Source: a virus. From it: 64,000 nucleotides of DNA. A model generated the notes under the pieces. That model saw only the letters and a list, made by a program, of their open reading frames with translations, was not told the DNA's origin and searched no databases. The stretch covers positions 1 through 64,000 of the IMG/VR virus record IMGVR_UViG_3300020020_000027; one strand, 5' to 3'. A program made the translations under genes and the position numbers. This document shows, piece after piece, positions 28,809 through 37,947 of this stretch. The number at the start of each line of letters is the position of its first letter. The stretch's first letter is position 1.

Positions 28809-29675
28809 TCACTCCTGCTCAAGAACATCGACTTGAATTTGTGTAGCCGGTAGGGTTACGGTAGTGTTAGGGAAATTAATCACAGCTTTGAGTGGCCAAT
28901 CAATTGTAGTACTTCCAGAACCATTCTTTATTTGACACAGTTGCTGTAACCTCGCCCATGCGTCAGCACCATATATTCTGCCATCACCACCAGTAACAAT
29001 ACGAGAAAGTGCCGATGCAGTTTCATCGCCATAGTCGCTGTCCGGACCAGCCACAGGAAGACATGCAGGATCAAATTGAAGAAGTTGTAGTTGCATAGCC
29101 CTTACTTTTTCACCGACGTCGCTATATTTACAGAACATATCATCGTCTCCAATTCCAGCTACAATAGCCAAATACTGTTCTTTTGTTTCGCCTCTTAGGG
29201 CAGACAAAATAGCATCCGCTGCCACCATGTCTTCGACGTATTTGCGGCGGATTTCTCCATGAACGTGCCATTTGTGATCAGGTGTAGTGATCGATATTCC
29301 CTTGGTGACAAAGTCATATCGTTTGGCGTCACCACTACCAAACCAACCATTGAAAGCATTGAGATATATTCTGCGAGGATCGGTGACATCATTCCATACC
29401 CACCACAACCGATCACTGCACAAGGTCATGTCTCTGGTATTCATTGACATGTCAATGGCCGCAGCCAAATCACGTGGCCATTTTCCCGGAGGGGCTTTAT
29501 CATCGGGACGAATCACTGAGTAGTTAGTCGAAGACTGGTCTTCGATTGATATGTGGTACCCTCCCCGAGCCTGATGGGCAGGGTCGCCCACAATGCCCGA
29601 AAGCACTGCCGAAGGGTAATAGCTTTCCCAATTGCTGGCAATATACCTAGTAGTAGCATGCGCTTTGGTTGTCAT
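28809..29675 (-). CDS. Endolysin: M15-like peptidase with peptidoglycan-binding domain
   Basis: 288 aa from the ATG that overlaps the previous stop (TGATG). The N-terminal domain has GDPAHQARGGYH, then AAAIDMSM and HKWHVHGE, the H/D/H zinc layout of actinophage M15-like D-Ala-D-Ala peptidases. Residues about 190-240 (VRAMQLQLLQFDP) look like a peptidoglycan-binding helix bundle. Probably cuts peptide cross-links of the host wall. No signal peptide, so the adjacent holin is needed. Confidence 0.65.
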   Translation of the reverse strand: MTTKAHATTRYIASNWESYYPSAVLSGIVGDPAHQARGGYHISIEDQSSTNYSVIRPDDKAPPGKWPRDLAAAIDMSMNTRDMTLCSDRLWWVWNDVTDPRRIYLNAFNGWFGSGDAKRYDFVTKGISITTPDHKWHVHGEIRRKYVEDMVAADAILSALRGETKEQYLAIVAGIGDDDMFCKYSDVGEKVRAMQLQLLQFDPACLPVAGPDSDYGDETASALSRIVTGGDGRIYGADAWARLQQLCQIKNGSGSTTIDWPLKAVINFPNTTVTLPATQIQVDVLEQE

Positions 29676-29923
29676 CACGGTACCGCAATCACATCGTAAT
29701 TTGGCTCTTCGGCTGCCCGATATCTGTTCTTCTCCCCTACGGTGTAGACCTCCATGGCTTCTTCATCACGTACAGTGAATGAGTCATTGAACCAATCATA
29801 TATCCAACACTTATTACCTTGTTTGTCTACTAAAAGTATTCCTTTAGGGAACCTCGAAATCATGATTTCCCCGTTTAGTGGACCACCAAAACAAATTCCT
29901 TCATAGTACAGATTTTCATCCAT
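29675..29923 (-). CDS. Small tail-region hypothetical protein
   Basis: 82 aa, starts MDENLYYEGICFGGPLNGE; a short beta-rich protein like small proteins often encoded near tail-fibre genes. Overlaps both neighbours by 8 and 1 nt. Confidence 0.55.
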   Translation of the reverse strand: MDENLYYEGICFGGPLNGEIMISRFPKGILLVDKQGNKCWIYDWFNDSFTVRDEEAMEVYTVGEKNRYRAAEEPNYDVIAVP

Positions 29924-30524
29924 CGGTTTGGCTCCTTACTCGCTGACCACCAACCATATTTATTCTAGGCAAAGCACGCTCTCGAATACTTGTGTTACGT
30001 GCCCTAAGTTCATCACTTTTGGGTGCTCTAGGACTAGGCAAATCCGGTGCCGCCAGACCAGCCCTTCTAGCACGAATCAAATCTCTTTTTTCTCGAACAC
30101 GAACTTGATCTATAGGTGAACGCTGCTTTATTACTTGAATCGGATTGTTATCCACTGCATTGATATATTCGTCAGGGAAGCCCGCAGCTTGTAACCTGTT
30201 CTTCAATGTTTGAGGATCGTCAGTAGGAGTCATTGGACCCAATGCAACCTTCGCCGCAGCCAACCGTTCCCGTTTTTGTTGTCTAGCCATTGTAGCATTC
30301 GGATGATCATCATCTCTAGGCATTATCGATTCGTAAATAGCAAACTCTGCTAGTTCATCTTCATCGTTTATTTCATATTCGGCCGAAAGCCATTCCATCC
30401 GCTGTGGTGGAATCGACAGCCCATTATACTCAATTGTCATATCGTCATTAACTATTTCCCGGACAACTTCTATTCTTTTTGCTTCCTGGTTATATCTTGC
30501 GCAAATGACCCTCATCTCACGCAT
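29916..30524 (-). CDS. Tail-associated hypothetical protein
   Basis: 202 aa. N-terminal beta-rich part and a long charged helical C-terminus (RERLAAAK, VREKRDLIRARRAG). May be an attachment or assembly factor for the tail-tip proteins around it; not recognised. Confidence 0.55.
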   Translation of the reverse strand: MREMRVICARYNQEAKRIEVVREIVNDDMTIEYNGLSIPPQRMEWLSAEYEINDEDELAEFAIYESIMPRDDDHPNATMARQQKRERLAAAKVALGPMTPTDDPQTLKNRLQAAGFPDEYINAVDNNPIQVIKQRSPIDQVRVREKRDLIRARRAGLAAPDLPSPRAPKSDELRARNTSIRERALPRINMVGGQRVRSQTDG

Positions 30525-31264
30525 TAACTACACCTCACAACAAAGAAGTTTACCAACTTGCTGCTACCAGTAGAACCGAATCGAACAGTAAAATCTGATG
30601 TCGAGTATCCATCCAAACTCCATTGCAATGTGCTGCCTGACTGATGTACAGTAATTATTGGTAGCATAGGATCGGCGAATGGCGTAAAATAAGCATGTGT
30701 CCATGTAGAGAAACCAGAGCTTGCCAGGAATACTCCAGGATAAAATGTTTGTCTGTTATCGTATTGCCATGAGTCTCGTATTTTACCTTTAAGCAGAATT
30801 ATTTCTGGTATGACTGGATCTACCCCCAGCCAAACATATGATTCATTTCCACCAAATGGTAGATGGGAAAGCATACCAAATCTTCTGGTCAGGATTACCT
30901 TACCACCATCCTGAAAAAGATCAGCTAACCTTTCTACTTGTATCTGTACAGCTTGATCCTTGTCTGGTGGTATACCAAAATCAAAGCCGAACCAGGATAT
31001 TTCATGGGTATCATTATCACCTAATGGGAACATGCGAATTTCCGGAACAGAACCATGCATGATTCTAAGCACAGTCGTTCCGTCTGATTCTTTAACCTTA
31101 ATGTCTCCATTAAGTACGATCAGATCACCATCCTCAATTGAGGTGTGACCAATCCGCAAGCCAACTTCAGAATTCCTTACTCTTTCAGTAAGATCCTTAA
31201 CATATTCGATAATATCTGGTTGTCCACGAAGTCTTGTAGGCTCAGCGTCATATCTATTACTCAT
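30524..31264 (-). CDS. Minor tail protein
   Basis: 246 aa. SIEDGDLIVLNGDIKVKESDG is the short beta-helix-like segment common at the start of actinophage minor tail proteins; a beta-rich C-terminal domain with many aromatic residues follows, perhaps for receptor binding. Confidence 0.65.
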   Translation of the reverse strand: MSNRYDAEPTRLRGQPDIIEYVKDLTERVRNSEVGLRIGHTSIEDGDLIVLNGDIKVKESDGTTVLRIMHGSVPEIRMFPLGDNDTHEISWFGFDFGIPPDKDQAVQIQVERLADLFQDGGKVILTRRFGMLSHLPFGGNESYVWLGVDPVIPEIILLKGKIRDSWQYDNRQTFYPGVFLASSGFSTWTHAYFTPFADPMLPIITVHQSGSTLQWSLDGYSTSDFTVRFGSTGSSKLVNFFVVRCS

Positions 31265-32331
31265 GAAACATCACCCTCAAACATTAGTCGAACATATTCT
31301 ACGTGATCATCACTGGGTGGGTAATACTCCCAGCCTAAAATTCTAGAATTAAATATTAAATTAGATCCGATATGTGATGGATCATTAAAATGAATTTCTG
31401 CTTTATCGCCCAATCCATAGCTACCAAACTGCGGCTCCAGGTCACCCTTGACCTCAACCGTGTAAACCGGTACTCCGGCCTTCCTAAACCTTGACGCTTG
31501 TACAGTCAATCCGGTAAGCAAACCTGCATCAGATATGTCTTTAAAGCTAAGTGCCACATCGTATCTAGGAAAATTCGAGTTAATTAGATCTGTATGTATC
31601 ACTTCTTGGGTCAGCATAGACGAGCCCTCGCCCGCGCCTACTCCGTAGATATGGGTGGCCCTGCCGGACATGGAGCCGTTGTTCCAGTAGTTTGTAATTT
31701 CGCCATCGTAATACAATATTAGCGGCTCATTTGAACCTAGGGTGGGATAACCAATTCTCAAAGTCTTAGTAAAAGCTCCTTCGCTTTCCGCGACATCTAT
31801 GGTCCAATCGAAACCATCATCGCCATTAGCAACGCTATCCATGGCTTGGCGGTATCGCTTAAATTCTACTCCCTTTACCATAAGGGTCTTGAGTACCACA
31901 TCAGGAAAAGATGAAGGTAGGGTTACTTGCCAACTGTTTGAATCGGACATCATTGAAGTCCAAAGATTTAGAAATATATTACGCTGCTCAACTTCTATTT
32001 CTTCAATGTCAACTAAAATCAATCGAGCTTCAGGATAGCTTTCAAAAGCTTTGCAATATAACTCATAAATCTTTGCTTGACTCTGATAAGTTCTGGTCCA
32101 CACGATCCCGCCCCAAATCGGCTGGGTATCACGTAAACACATTACATAGCATCTTCCCTCTTCAGTAGCCGACATCAAATCACTATTGTCTTTACCGGTC
32201 TGATCTAATTGAAATGAACCACGCAATTCACCTTGACCAAATCCACGAGTCATTGACACACCCTGAAGACGAATTTCTTCAATTATTTGTCCAGTCAGCA
32301 TGTCACCAAAAACGTAAGCAATATCCGCCAT
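31261..32331 (-). CDS. Minor tail (tail-tip/baseplate) protein
   Basis: 356 aa. N-terminal YVFGDMLTGQIIEEIRLQGVS and the later WTRTYQ and AFESYPE segments match the Gp27/hub-like minor tail proteins encoded after the distal tail protein in siphoviruses of actinobacteria. Likely a tail-tip ring component. Confidence 0.7.
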   Translation of the reverse strand: MADIAYVFGDMLTGQIIEEIRLQGVSMTRGFGQGELRGSFQLDQTGKDNSDLMSATEEGRCYVMCLRDTQPIWGGIVWTRTYQSQAKIYELYCKAFESYPEARLILVDIEEIEVEQRNIFLNLWTSMMSDSNSWQVTLPSSFPDVVLKTLMVKGVEFKRYRQAMDSVANGDDGFDWTIDVAESEGAFTKTLRIGYPTLGSNEPLILYYDGEITNYWNNGSMSGRATHIYGVGAGEGSSMLTQEVIHTDLINSNFPRYDVALSFKDISDAGLLTGLTVQASRFRKAGVPVYTVEVKGDLEPQFGSYGLGDKAEIHFNDPSHIGSNLIFNSRILGWEYYPPSDDHVEYVRLMFEGDVS

Positions 32332-32339
32332 AAGCTCTC

Positions 32340-33521
32340 CTAGATAAAACCATATAAAGCAAAACTCGATCCAGCAATAAAGCTTCCTGCTCCAGGCACC
32401 AATCTAATCGAAGTAATTGCCGCAGAACTGCGCCATCTACCCATAGCATTACGTGTTACCAAGGATCCAGTCGCAGTACCATTGCTCCATGAACTTTGGT
32501 TAATTGATAGCTTTAAGAATGTAGTAGATGCATACCAAGGAATGTCAATAGTGAATATTGCTGGATGACTCGCCGTAGTACCGGCTGCTGGCATCTCACG
32601 CATGGGGATGCCAATTTGGGCCAACGACTCAACAGCAGCCGTAGCAGCCTGCTGACCTGCCATCTCCTGGTAGTCATAGTTCGCAGCAGTGTCTCCGTTG
32701 AATTGCATGAACAGGTTTGTCTGAACACCTGCTGTATCAGATCTACAAAGCACATACAACCTTAAGTTTCTATACGTCGCTGGAATGGATGAGAAAGTAA
32801 CTGACGCAGTCGTTCCTACCAAGACCGATTCATTTATCTTAGCAAATCCAGCAGGATATACTTGGTTATATGCCGCACCATCCCAAATATATTCCCGGCC
32901 AACATCCATAGACCAAACACGCTGTCCGGCAGATATCTCAGTGCTTCCTGGACGGGTAGCATCGCTTCTTGCCCTTATTTGTCCACCAAGGGCTGCCATA
33001 TATATTCTGGTGTCAGTTATTTCACCATTAGTAATAGCCGTATCGTTGGCAGCAACCGCCACCTGTGCAACAGTAATAGAATTAGCCGGAGCTGCTGGTA
33101 CTGCTGGAGATGAAGCAGGAGTACCAGTTATTACCTGAAGCTGTACATCATTGCTTGCCCCACTGTATTGTGCATCACGTACATTAACGACAACGATATC
33201 AATTCGGGCCAAGGTAGCATGGGCGGCGGCGATGCTCAAAGTTACCTGAGCATCATTGACAGCGAAATAGTTTCCTTGTGTGCTGCTCTCTGAACCAGGA
33301 ATAGAGCACGCTCCCGATCCCACCAGCACAGTCATGTTGGGTGAACCCGCCTGAGTGACGGCAAACTCAGTACCGAAGCCCTGATGCACTCCGCCTCGGG
33401 CTCTTAGTGATGTTGCAGAGGAAAAAGTTCCGGCCTGAAGCGATGCCAAATACATCCGCATCTGCGCCGCTGTATGCGTGCTCAGCGCCTGTATCCAACC
33501 GGGCGGATTTAGAATTGTCAT
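32340..33521 (-). CDS. Minor tail protein/fibre
   Basis: 393 aa. The N-terminal region with VTLSIAAAHATLARIDIVVV and later RIYMAALGGQIRARSDATRP is the common actinophage tail-fibre attachment domain; the C-terminal 180 residues form a beta-rich, Ser/Thr-rich domain suited to receptor contact. Confidence 0.7.
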   Translation of the reverse strand: MTILNPPGWIQALSTHTAAQMRMYLASLQAGTFSSATSLRARGGVHQGFGTEFAVTQAGSPNMTVLVGSGACSIPGSESSTQGNYFAVNDAQVTLSIAAAHATLARIDIVVVNVRDAQYSGASNDVQLQVITGTPASSPAVPAAPANSITVAQVAVAANDTAITNGEITDTRIYMAALGGQIRARSDATRPGSTEISAGQRVWSMDVGREYIWDGAAYNQVYPAGFAKINESVLVGTTASVTFSSIPATYRNLRLYVLCRSDTAGVQTNLFMQFNGDTAANYDYQEMAGQQAATAAVESLAQIGIPMREMPAAGTTASHPAIFTIDIPWYASTTFLKLSINQSSWSNGTATGSLVTRNAMGRWRSSAAITSIRLVPGAGSFIAGSSFALYGFI

Positions 33522-33522
33522 A

Positions 33523-34383
33523 TTATCTCCAAGCCGAACGGAAGCTAACGTTCAACGAACTACCCACACCAGCTGACGCACCATAGCGAATAAATGTGCT
33601 TCCGGGATTCAAGAAAAACCATTCGAAGTTGGTCATGGTGTTTCTTCGATTAACTGTACCATTCAATCGTACTGTTTTATATAAAGCATCTATCACCAAG
33701 GTTTCGCCTGCGGCTAAGTCTATATTGAAAGCTAAAATATTACCATAAGTTTCATCACGTATTGATGGACTGGTAGACGGACCGGTAATGGTAAAGATTG
33801 GTGGTGTCGGTCTATTGCCTGCATTGTTGACAAAGCTTCCATCTGGTGATGCCGCCCCACCAAAGCTGAGATCAAAATCTAAGTTGAACCCAAAACCCGT
33901 AAGTGACCCAGCTGTGAATGGAATATCAACTAAGTTAGATGTCGAAGTATAAATTCTTGGGTCCTCAGCGAACATTTTGAATTGAGCTTTAGCTTGACCC
34001 GTACGTCTGATCTGTTCCCAATCGTACTTAACTCCCAATGGCTTTACGTATACTACTCTTTCATCTAATCCTGGTACTTTAAAATAAAATGGTAATGTAA
34101 CTCTGCTGGGCGCAAAATTGAATTTCAGTGAGTCCAGATAAGTTTCCATTGTACCAGAATCAGTGAAGATTTCAGCATTTATTAGTATGTCCCGCCCACG
34201 CTCAAATTCAGCATCCATGAATCCGCCATCTGCACCTTCATGCTCTCTTCGCGTTTCGCGGTATGGTGCATTATCCAGTCCTATCACGGTAATGACATCA
34301 ACGAAGGGCAAACCCGAGGAACTAGAGTTAAGCACAATCCCTGAGTTCCCCAACATAAACGTGAGATCTTCGGTTAATGTCAT
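33523..34383 (-). CDS. Distal tail protein
   Basis: 286 aa. Central GRDILINAEIF and FYFKVPGLDERVVYVKPLG segments, then a beta-sandwich C-terminus, are those of phage tail family (Dit-like) proteins. Encoded right after the tape measure gene in transcription order, as expected. Confidence 0.72.
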   Translation of the reverse strand: MTLTEDLTFMLGNSGIVLNSSSSGLPFVDVITVIGLDNAPYRETRREHEGADGGFMDAEFERGRDILINAEIFTDSGTMETYLDSLKFNFAPSRVTLPFYFKVPGLDERVVYVKPLGVKYDWEQIRRTGQAKAQFKMFAEDPRIYTSTSNLVDIPFTAGSLTGFGFNLDFDLSFGGAASPDGSFVNNAGNRPTPPIFTITGPSTSPSIRDETYGNILAFNIDLAAGETLVIDALYKTVRLNGTVNRRNTMTNFEWFFLNPGSTFIRYGASAGVGSSLNVSFRSAWR

Positions 34384-34391
34384 TTAGGACC

Positions 34392-37151
34392 TCATAGCCT
34401 ATTACCCAGCTCGAACCCAAGCTCCTCAGCGTGGATTCTCGGGTTGATTTCCTGCGTACTTACTGTGATGTTTTGAATTATGGTCTTCTCCTGCACCGGA
34501 ACACCAGCAAATGCGGTAGTGGGAACAGTAAAAGTAGGAGCTGCTAGTTGTCCGATCTGTCCCGTTACTCCCTGTAGCTGAGCCTTTATCACAGGGATCT
34601 GACTCATCAGACCATTCAAGAATCCCTGCATGATATTCTTACCCACTGGAACCAAGAGCTTGAGGTCAACAGACTTTGGCCCCTTGACCTTAGGGATCAT
34701 ATCGGTAATCTCTTTAAGTTTCTCTCGCAGATCCTTAACTTTCTCAGTGATACCTCTAATAAAGCCCAGAATCAAGTTTCTACCAGCGTCAATCAACCAA
34801 TCGCCAGCATTCTTAAAGAAATCAAGTAGCGGCTTGACTGCATTACGGACGGAGTCAACAATGTCTCTCCACGCACCACCAAATTTATCCCGGACACTGT
34901 TGGCCACATCAAAAACAAAGTCTCGCACCTTCTGTGCCCATCCACTTACCACATTGAACACGTCTCGCCAGAACGAAAGCGAAGCATCGTATACCTTGTG
35001 CCAAGCATCGGATATCTTCTGGGCTATTGGGTTTATCCAGTCCTTTATTATCTCACTAATCAACGTGGTAAAGAATCTAATTACATCAAGAATTAAACCG
35101 AACACTTCGCGGAATAGATCAGTTAGTGGCCTCAATCTATCCGCAACATTCTGGGCAACCTCCATGATAAATCCGACGACTCGGTCACGTAGATTAACAA
35201 AGAATGATACCACAGCATTGAAAGCTATAACTATCCACGACCACAGTGTCTTGAGGGCATTGACAAAAGCAAAGACACTTAATATTACCCCCGCAATTAT
35301 AGTGACGAAGGCCAACAAAGGTGCCGCAAGCATCACTGCGCCTATGATTAGCATCCACTTCACCAGTTGCGCAGCGAAGGCAAGGAACGGTCGGATAGAA
35401 TCGGAATTCTTCTCCCACCATTCGGCCATCTTATTTATTGCAGGGATAACAAAGTTGTTTATTACATCAGCTATATACTCGAATGCCTGTCCTGCAAGGT
35501 CTTGAATTATTCGAGCAGATTCTTTAATCTTGGGTACAACAACCTCAACCCAAATTTGAATAAACCTTCTCACTGCTGGAAGGATCTTATTTTCGATCAC
35601 TTCCCACAGTCGCTCAAGCGCTGGCCTAAGGTTACTGTCGAACGATTTCTGTACACTCTGTGCTGCCTGCATCGCCGTGCGCCAGAAATCAACAATAACT
35701 CTATTTATTTGCGATATGATATCTCTAAATTGTTGACTGTTCTTCCAAGCTAGAACGAACGCTGTACCGAATGCCAAAATAGCAGCAGTTACTGCGGCAA
35801 TTGCCGCTAGTATTGCTACCAACGCGGTACCCGCCAGCATAATTCCGGAGACGAAGAAAGCCAATACACCAATTAGAACGACCAGTACACCAACTGCAAT
35901 TGATATTACTGATCCCCATAGGAGCACTTGGGCAATGACATTCTTTACTGGCTCGGGTAGCCGCTCAAACGCATCCAGTACCCGTCCTAGGATGGTCATG
36001 AATTGAATCAAATGCGGCATTACTGCGCGGCCAAGTGTTTCTTTTATAAGTTTCCACTTGTTCTCTAGCAATACCGTCTTTGCTGCTACACTATTAGCCA
36101 TAGTTTCGTAAGAATTTTGGAATACTCCGGTAGAGTTGGTCATGAAACCCATCATCTCTTCGAAGTCACCAAAGTTCTTAAATGCTGTGTCCCAGAACCT
36201 CCTGGCCTGAATTGTGCCGCCTGCACCTTTGAACAATTCTTGGAAGAATGCCGCTCGCTCAGGCTGTGCCATCTCAGCAAGCTTTTTGTTCATTTGGGTC
36301 ATGACCTCAATTAGAGGTAAGAATTCTCCTCTTGCGTCTCTGACCTTTATTCCGATTTGTTCCAGTCGACCAACTGTAGTTGGGTGGGCGAAAGATTCCA
36401 AAGCTCTTGCTGCTGAAGCAGCAGCCATAGCAGCAGACAAACCGTTTCGGGTGAGGAATGCCAGCATGGCACCCAATGTCTCAATGGACTGTCCAGATCT
36501 AGCCGCAGCAGGGAGCGCTCTACCAATGACGTTAGACAATTCCTCATAGGTGATAACACCCTTTCGAACAATTTGGAACTGTACATCCTGAATACGACCA
36601 AGGTCTTTCGTACTCAAGCCCAAAGAGTTCAAGATTGCAATGTTAGATCTGGCTGCATTTTCAATAGTAGTTTGTCCAGCAACCGCTTCCTTGGCAAAAC
36701 CTTTAAGTAATTGTTCAGATTCAGCTAGAGTTACATTCATCGATGAGAAGACAAAGAACAGAGTTTCTTGCATCTGCTCAAACGGAATTTCAACCTCGCG
36801 GGCTACCCTCCGGCCAACCGCAGCCAAGTCTTCCAGACTGATGGAAACATCATCGACCTGAGTCTTAGTCGCGCGCACTTGCTTTTCGTAAGCTACTGCA
36901 ACATCGGAAGCACTTTTAAGGAAATGTAGTCCTGCAACTCCCATACCGGCCATGGCAGTACCGGCTAGCATTGACGTCATAGCGAATTGCTGCATAGTCA
37001 ATGCTAACCGCTGCATACTCCGATCAAAATTACTCATATTAGAAGCCGCAGCATTTGCCGCAGATCCAACGTTATTGCCAAATGAGCGTATAATCCTACT
37101 AGCTTCGTCCCTGGCACGAAGCACGATCCATAGATCACGGGTTATGGCCAT
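34392..37151 (-). CDS. Tape measure protein
   Basis: 919 aa, the longest gene. A helical N-terminus with AANAAASNMSNF, several long hydrophobic segments in the middle (about 400-470 and 590-630), and repeated helical regions. It sets tail length, and the hydrophobic part probably enters the host membrane during DNA ejection. A tail roughly 140 nm long would be expected at about 1.5 angstroms per residue (inference). Confidence 0.85.
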   Translation of the reverse strand: MAITRDLWIVLRARDEASRIIRSFGNNVGSAANAAASNMSNFDRSMQRLALTMQQFAMTSMLAGTAMAGMGVAGLHFLKSASDVAVAYEKQVRATKTQVDDVSISLEDLAAVGRRVAREVEIPFEQMQETLFFVFSSMNVTLAESEQLLKGFAKEAVAGQTTIENAARSNIAILNSLGLSTKDLGRIQDVQFQIVRKGVITYEELSNVIGRALPAAARSGQSIETLGAMLAFLTRNGLSAAMAAASAARALESFAHPTTVGRLEQIGIKVRDARGEFLPLIEVMTQMNKKLAEMAQPERAAFFQELFKGAGGTIQARRFWDTAFKNFGDFEEMMGFMTNSTGVFQNSYETMANSVAAKTVLLENKWKLIKETLGRAVMPHLIQFMTILGRVLDAFERLPEPVKNVIAQVLLWGSVISIAVGVLVVLIGVLAFFVSGIMLAGTALVAILAAIAAVTAAILAFGTAFVLAWKNSQQFRDIISQINRVIVDFWRTAMQAAQSVQKSFDSNLRPALERLWEVIENKILPAVRRFIQIWVEVVVPKIKESARIIQDLAGQAFEYIADVINNFVIPAINKMAEWWEKNSDSIRPFLAFAAQLVKWMLIIGAVMLAAPLLAFVTIIAGVILSVFAFVNALKTLWSWIVIAFNAVVSFFVNLRDRVVGFIMEVAQNVADRLRPLTDLFREVFGLILDVIRFFTTLISEIIKDWINPIAQKISDAWHKVYDASLSFWRDVFNVVSGWAQKVRDFVFDVANSVRDKFGGAWRDIVDSVRNAVKPLLDFFKNAGDWLIDAGRNLILGFIRGITEKVKDLREKLKEITDMIPKVKGPKSVDLKLLVPVGKNIMQGFLNGLMSQIPVIKAQLQGVTGQIGQLAAPTFTVPTTAFAGVPVQEKTIIQNITVSTQEINPRIHAEELGFELGNRL

Positions 37152-37159
37152 TTAGCACC

Positions 37160-37758
37160 TTAAGTTTTGTTGTTTTTATTATCCAGCTCGGCTCGAACTG
37201 CCCTAGCTTCCTGCACTCCATGTAAGAGGAACATGAATAGTGCATCTTGCTGTAATATACCGCCAGGTCTAGGGAGGGCATTCAATTCTTGACAATCATT
37301 AATTAGTTGAATGACTAATCCAACGTCAATATCAACTTGCTTAGCCTTTGTCAGTATGGCAGCTCTGAGCCGATGCGCTAGTTTTTTATATCTTCGTCCT
37401 CTTCAAAAGAATTCAACTCATTAATGTACTTTTGGATCTCGTCACCTATCCTACCTTCAAGAATTTTGACATGTGCTGGATTCTTGAAATCAAGCAATTT
37501 ATCATTGGCATCAGTTAAATTATGCCTAACGATTAGATTCGCAAATTCCCAAAGCGTAGTCTTCTCTTGCAGCAAATCCATTTGCAGTTTCATCGAATCG
37601 TTCTTGGATTTACTTTGCATTTCCATTGCAACAGATGCCATCATGTCTTTTCTAACCAAAGACTCACCAAATGTCATCCGCCGAATTTCAACCACGCCAC
37701 CTTGACAAGATGTTAGCTTGAATTCATCAGAATTCTGTATAACTACAGCAATAGGCAT
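37160..37758 (-). CDS. Tail assembly chaperones, -1 frameshift pair (G and GT)
   Basis: The first frame (37758-37378) makes a 126-aa protein ending DEDIKN. Its last codons lie on the slippery heptamer A AAA AAC followed at once by TAG. Slipping back one base after AAC (37381 read twice) opens a frame to a stop at 37162-37160, adding 73 residues (LAHRLRAAILTKAKQ onward) for a 199-aa fusion. Siphovirus chaperones between tail tube and tape measure show just this arrangement; they hold the tape measure for tail assembly. Confidence 0.85.
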
Positions 37759-37771
37759 TGAAAATTGCTCC

Positions 37772-37933
37772 TTAAGTACTAATAACAGGTATCGCGATAA
37801 CGAGTAGAAAGAACACCGAAAGTAGAGTCAGACCTAGTGGAAGCATTCCGACGCTGGTTCGGAAAGTCTCCACAAGAAAACAAGCTATTGCAGCTAGTAT
37901 TGCAATCAAAGCTATCAAAGCGAGTGGGTCCAT
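37772..37933 (-). CDS. Small two-helix membrane protein
   Basis: 53 aa, start MDPLALIALIAILAA. Two transmembrane helices with a short polar turn (ETFRTSVG). GGGGGAG lies 5 nt upstream. An unexpected membrane protein inside the tail module. Confidence 0.65.
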   Translation of the reverse strand: MDPLALIALIAILAAIACFLVETFRTSVGMLPLGLTLLSVFFLLVIAIPVIST

Positions 37934-37947
37934 CTTGACTCCCCCAA

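Noticed and set aside
34630-35505. 291-aa plus-strand frame inside the tape measure gene
   Set aside because: Antisense to an intact tape measure gene, low-complexity Ser/Thr/Ile composition, no ribosome site.
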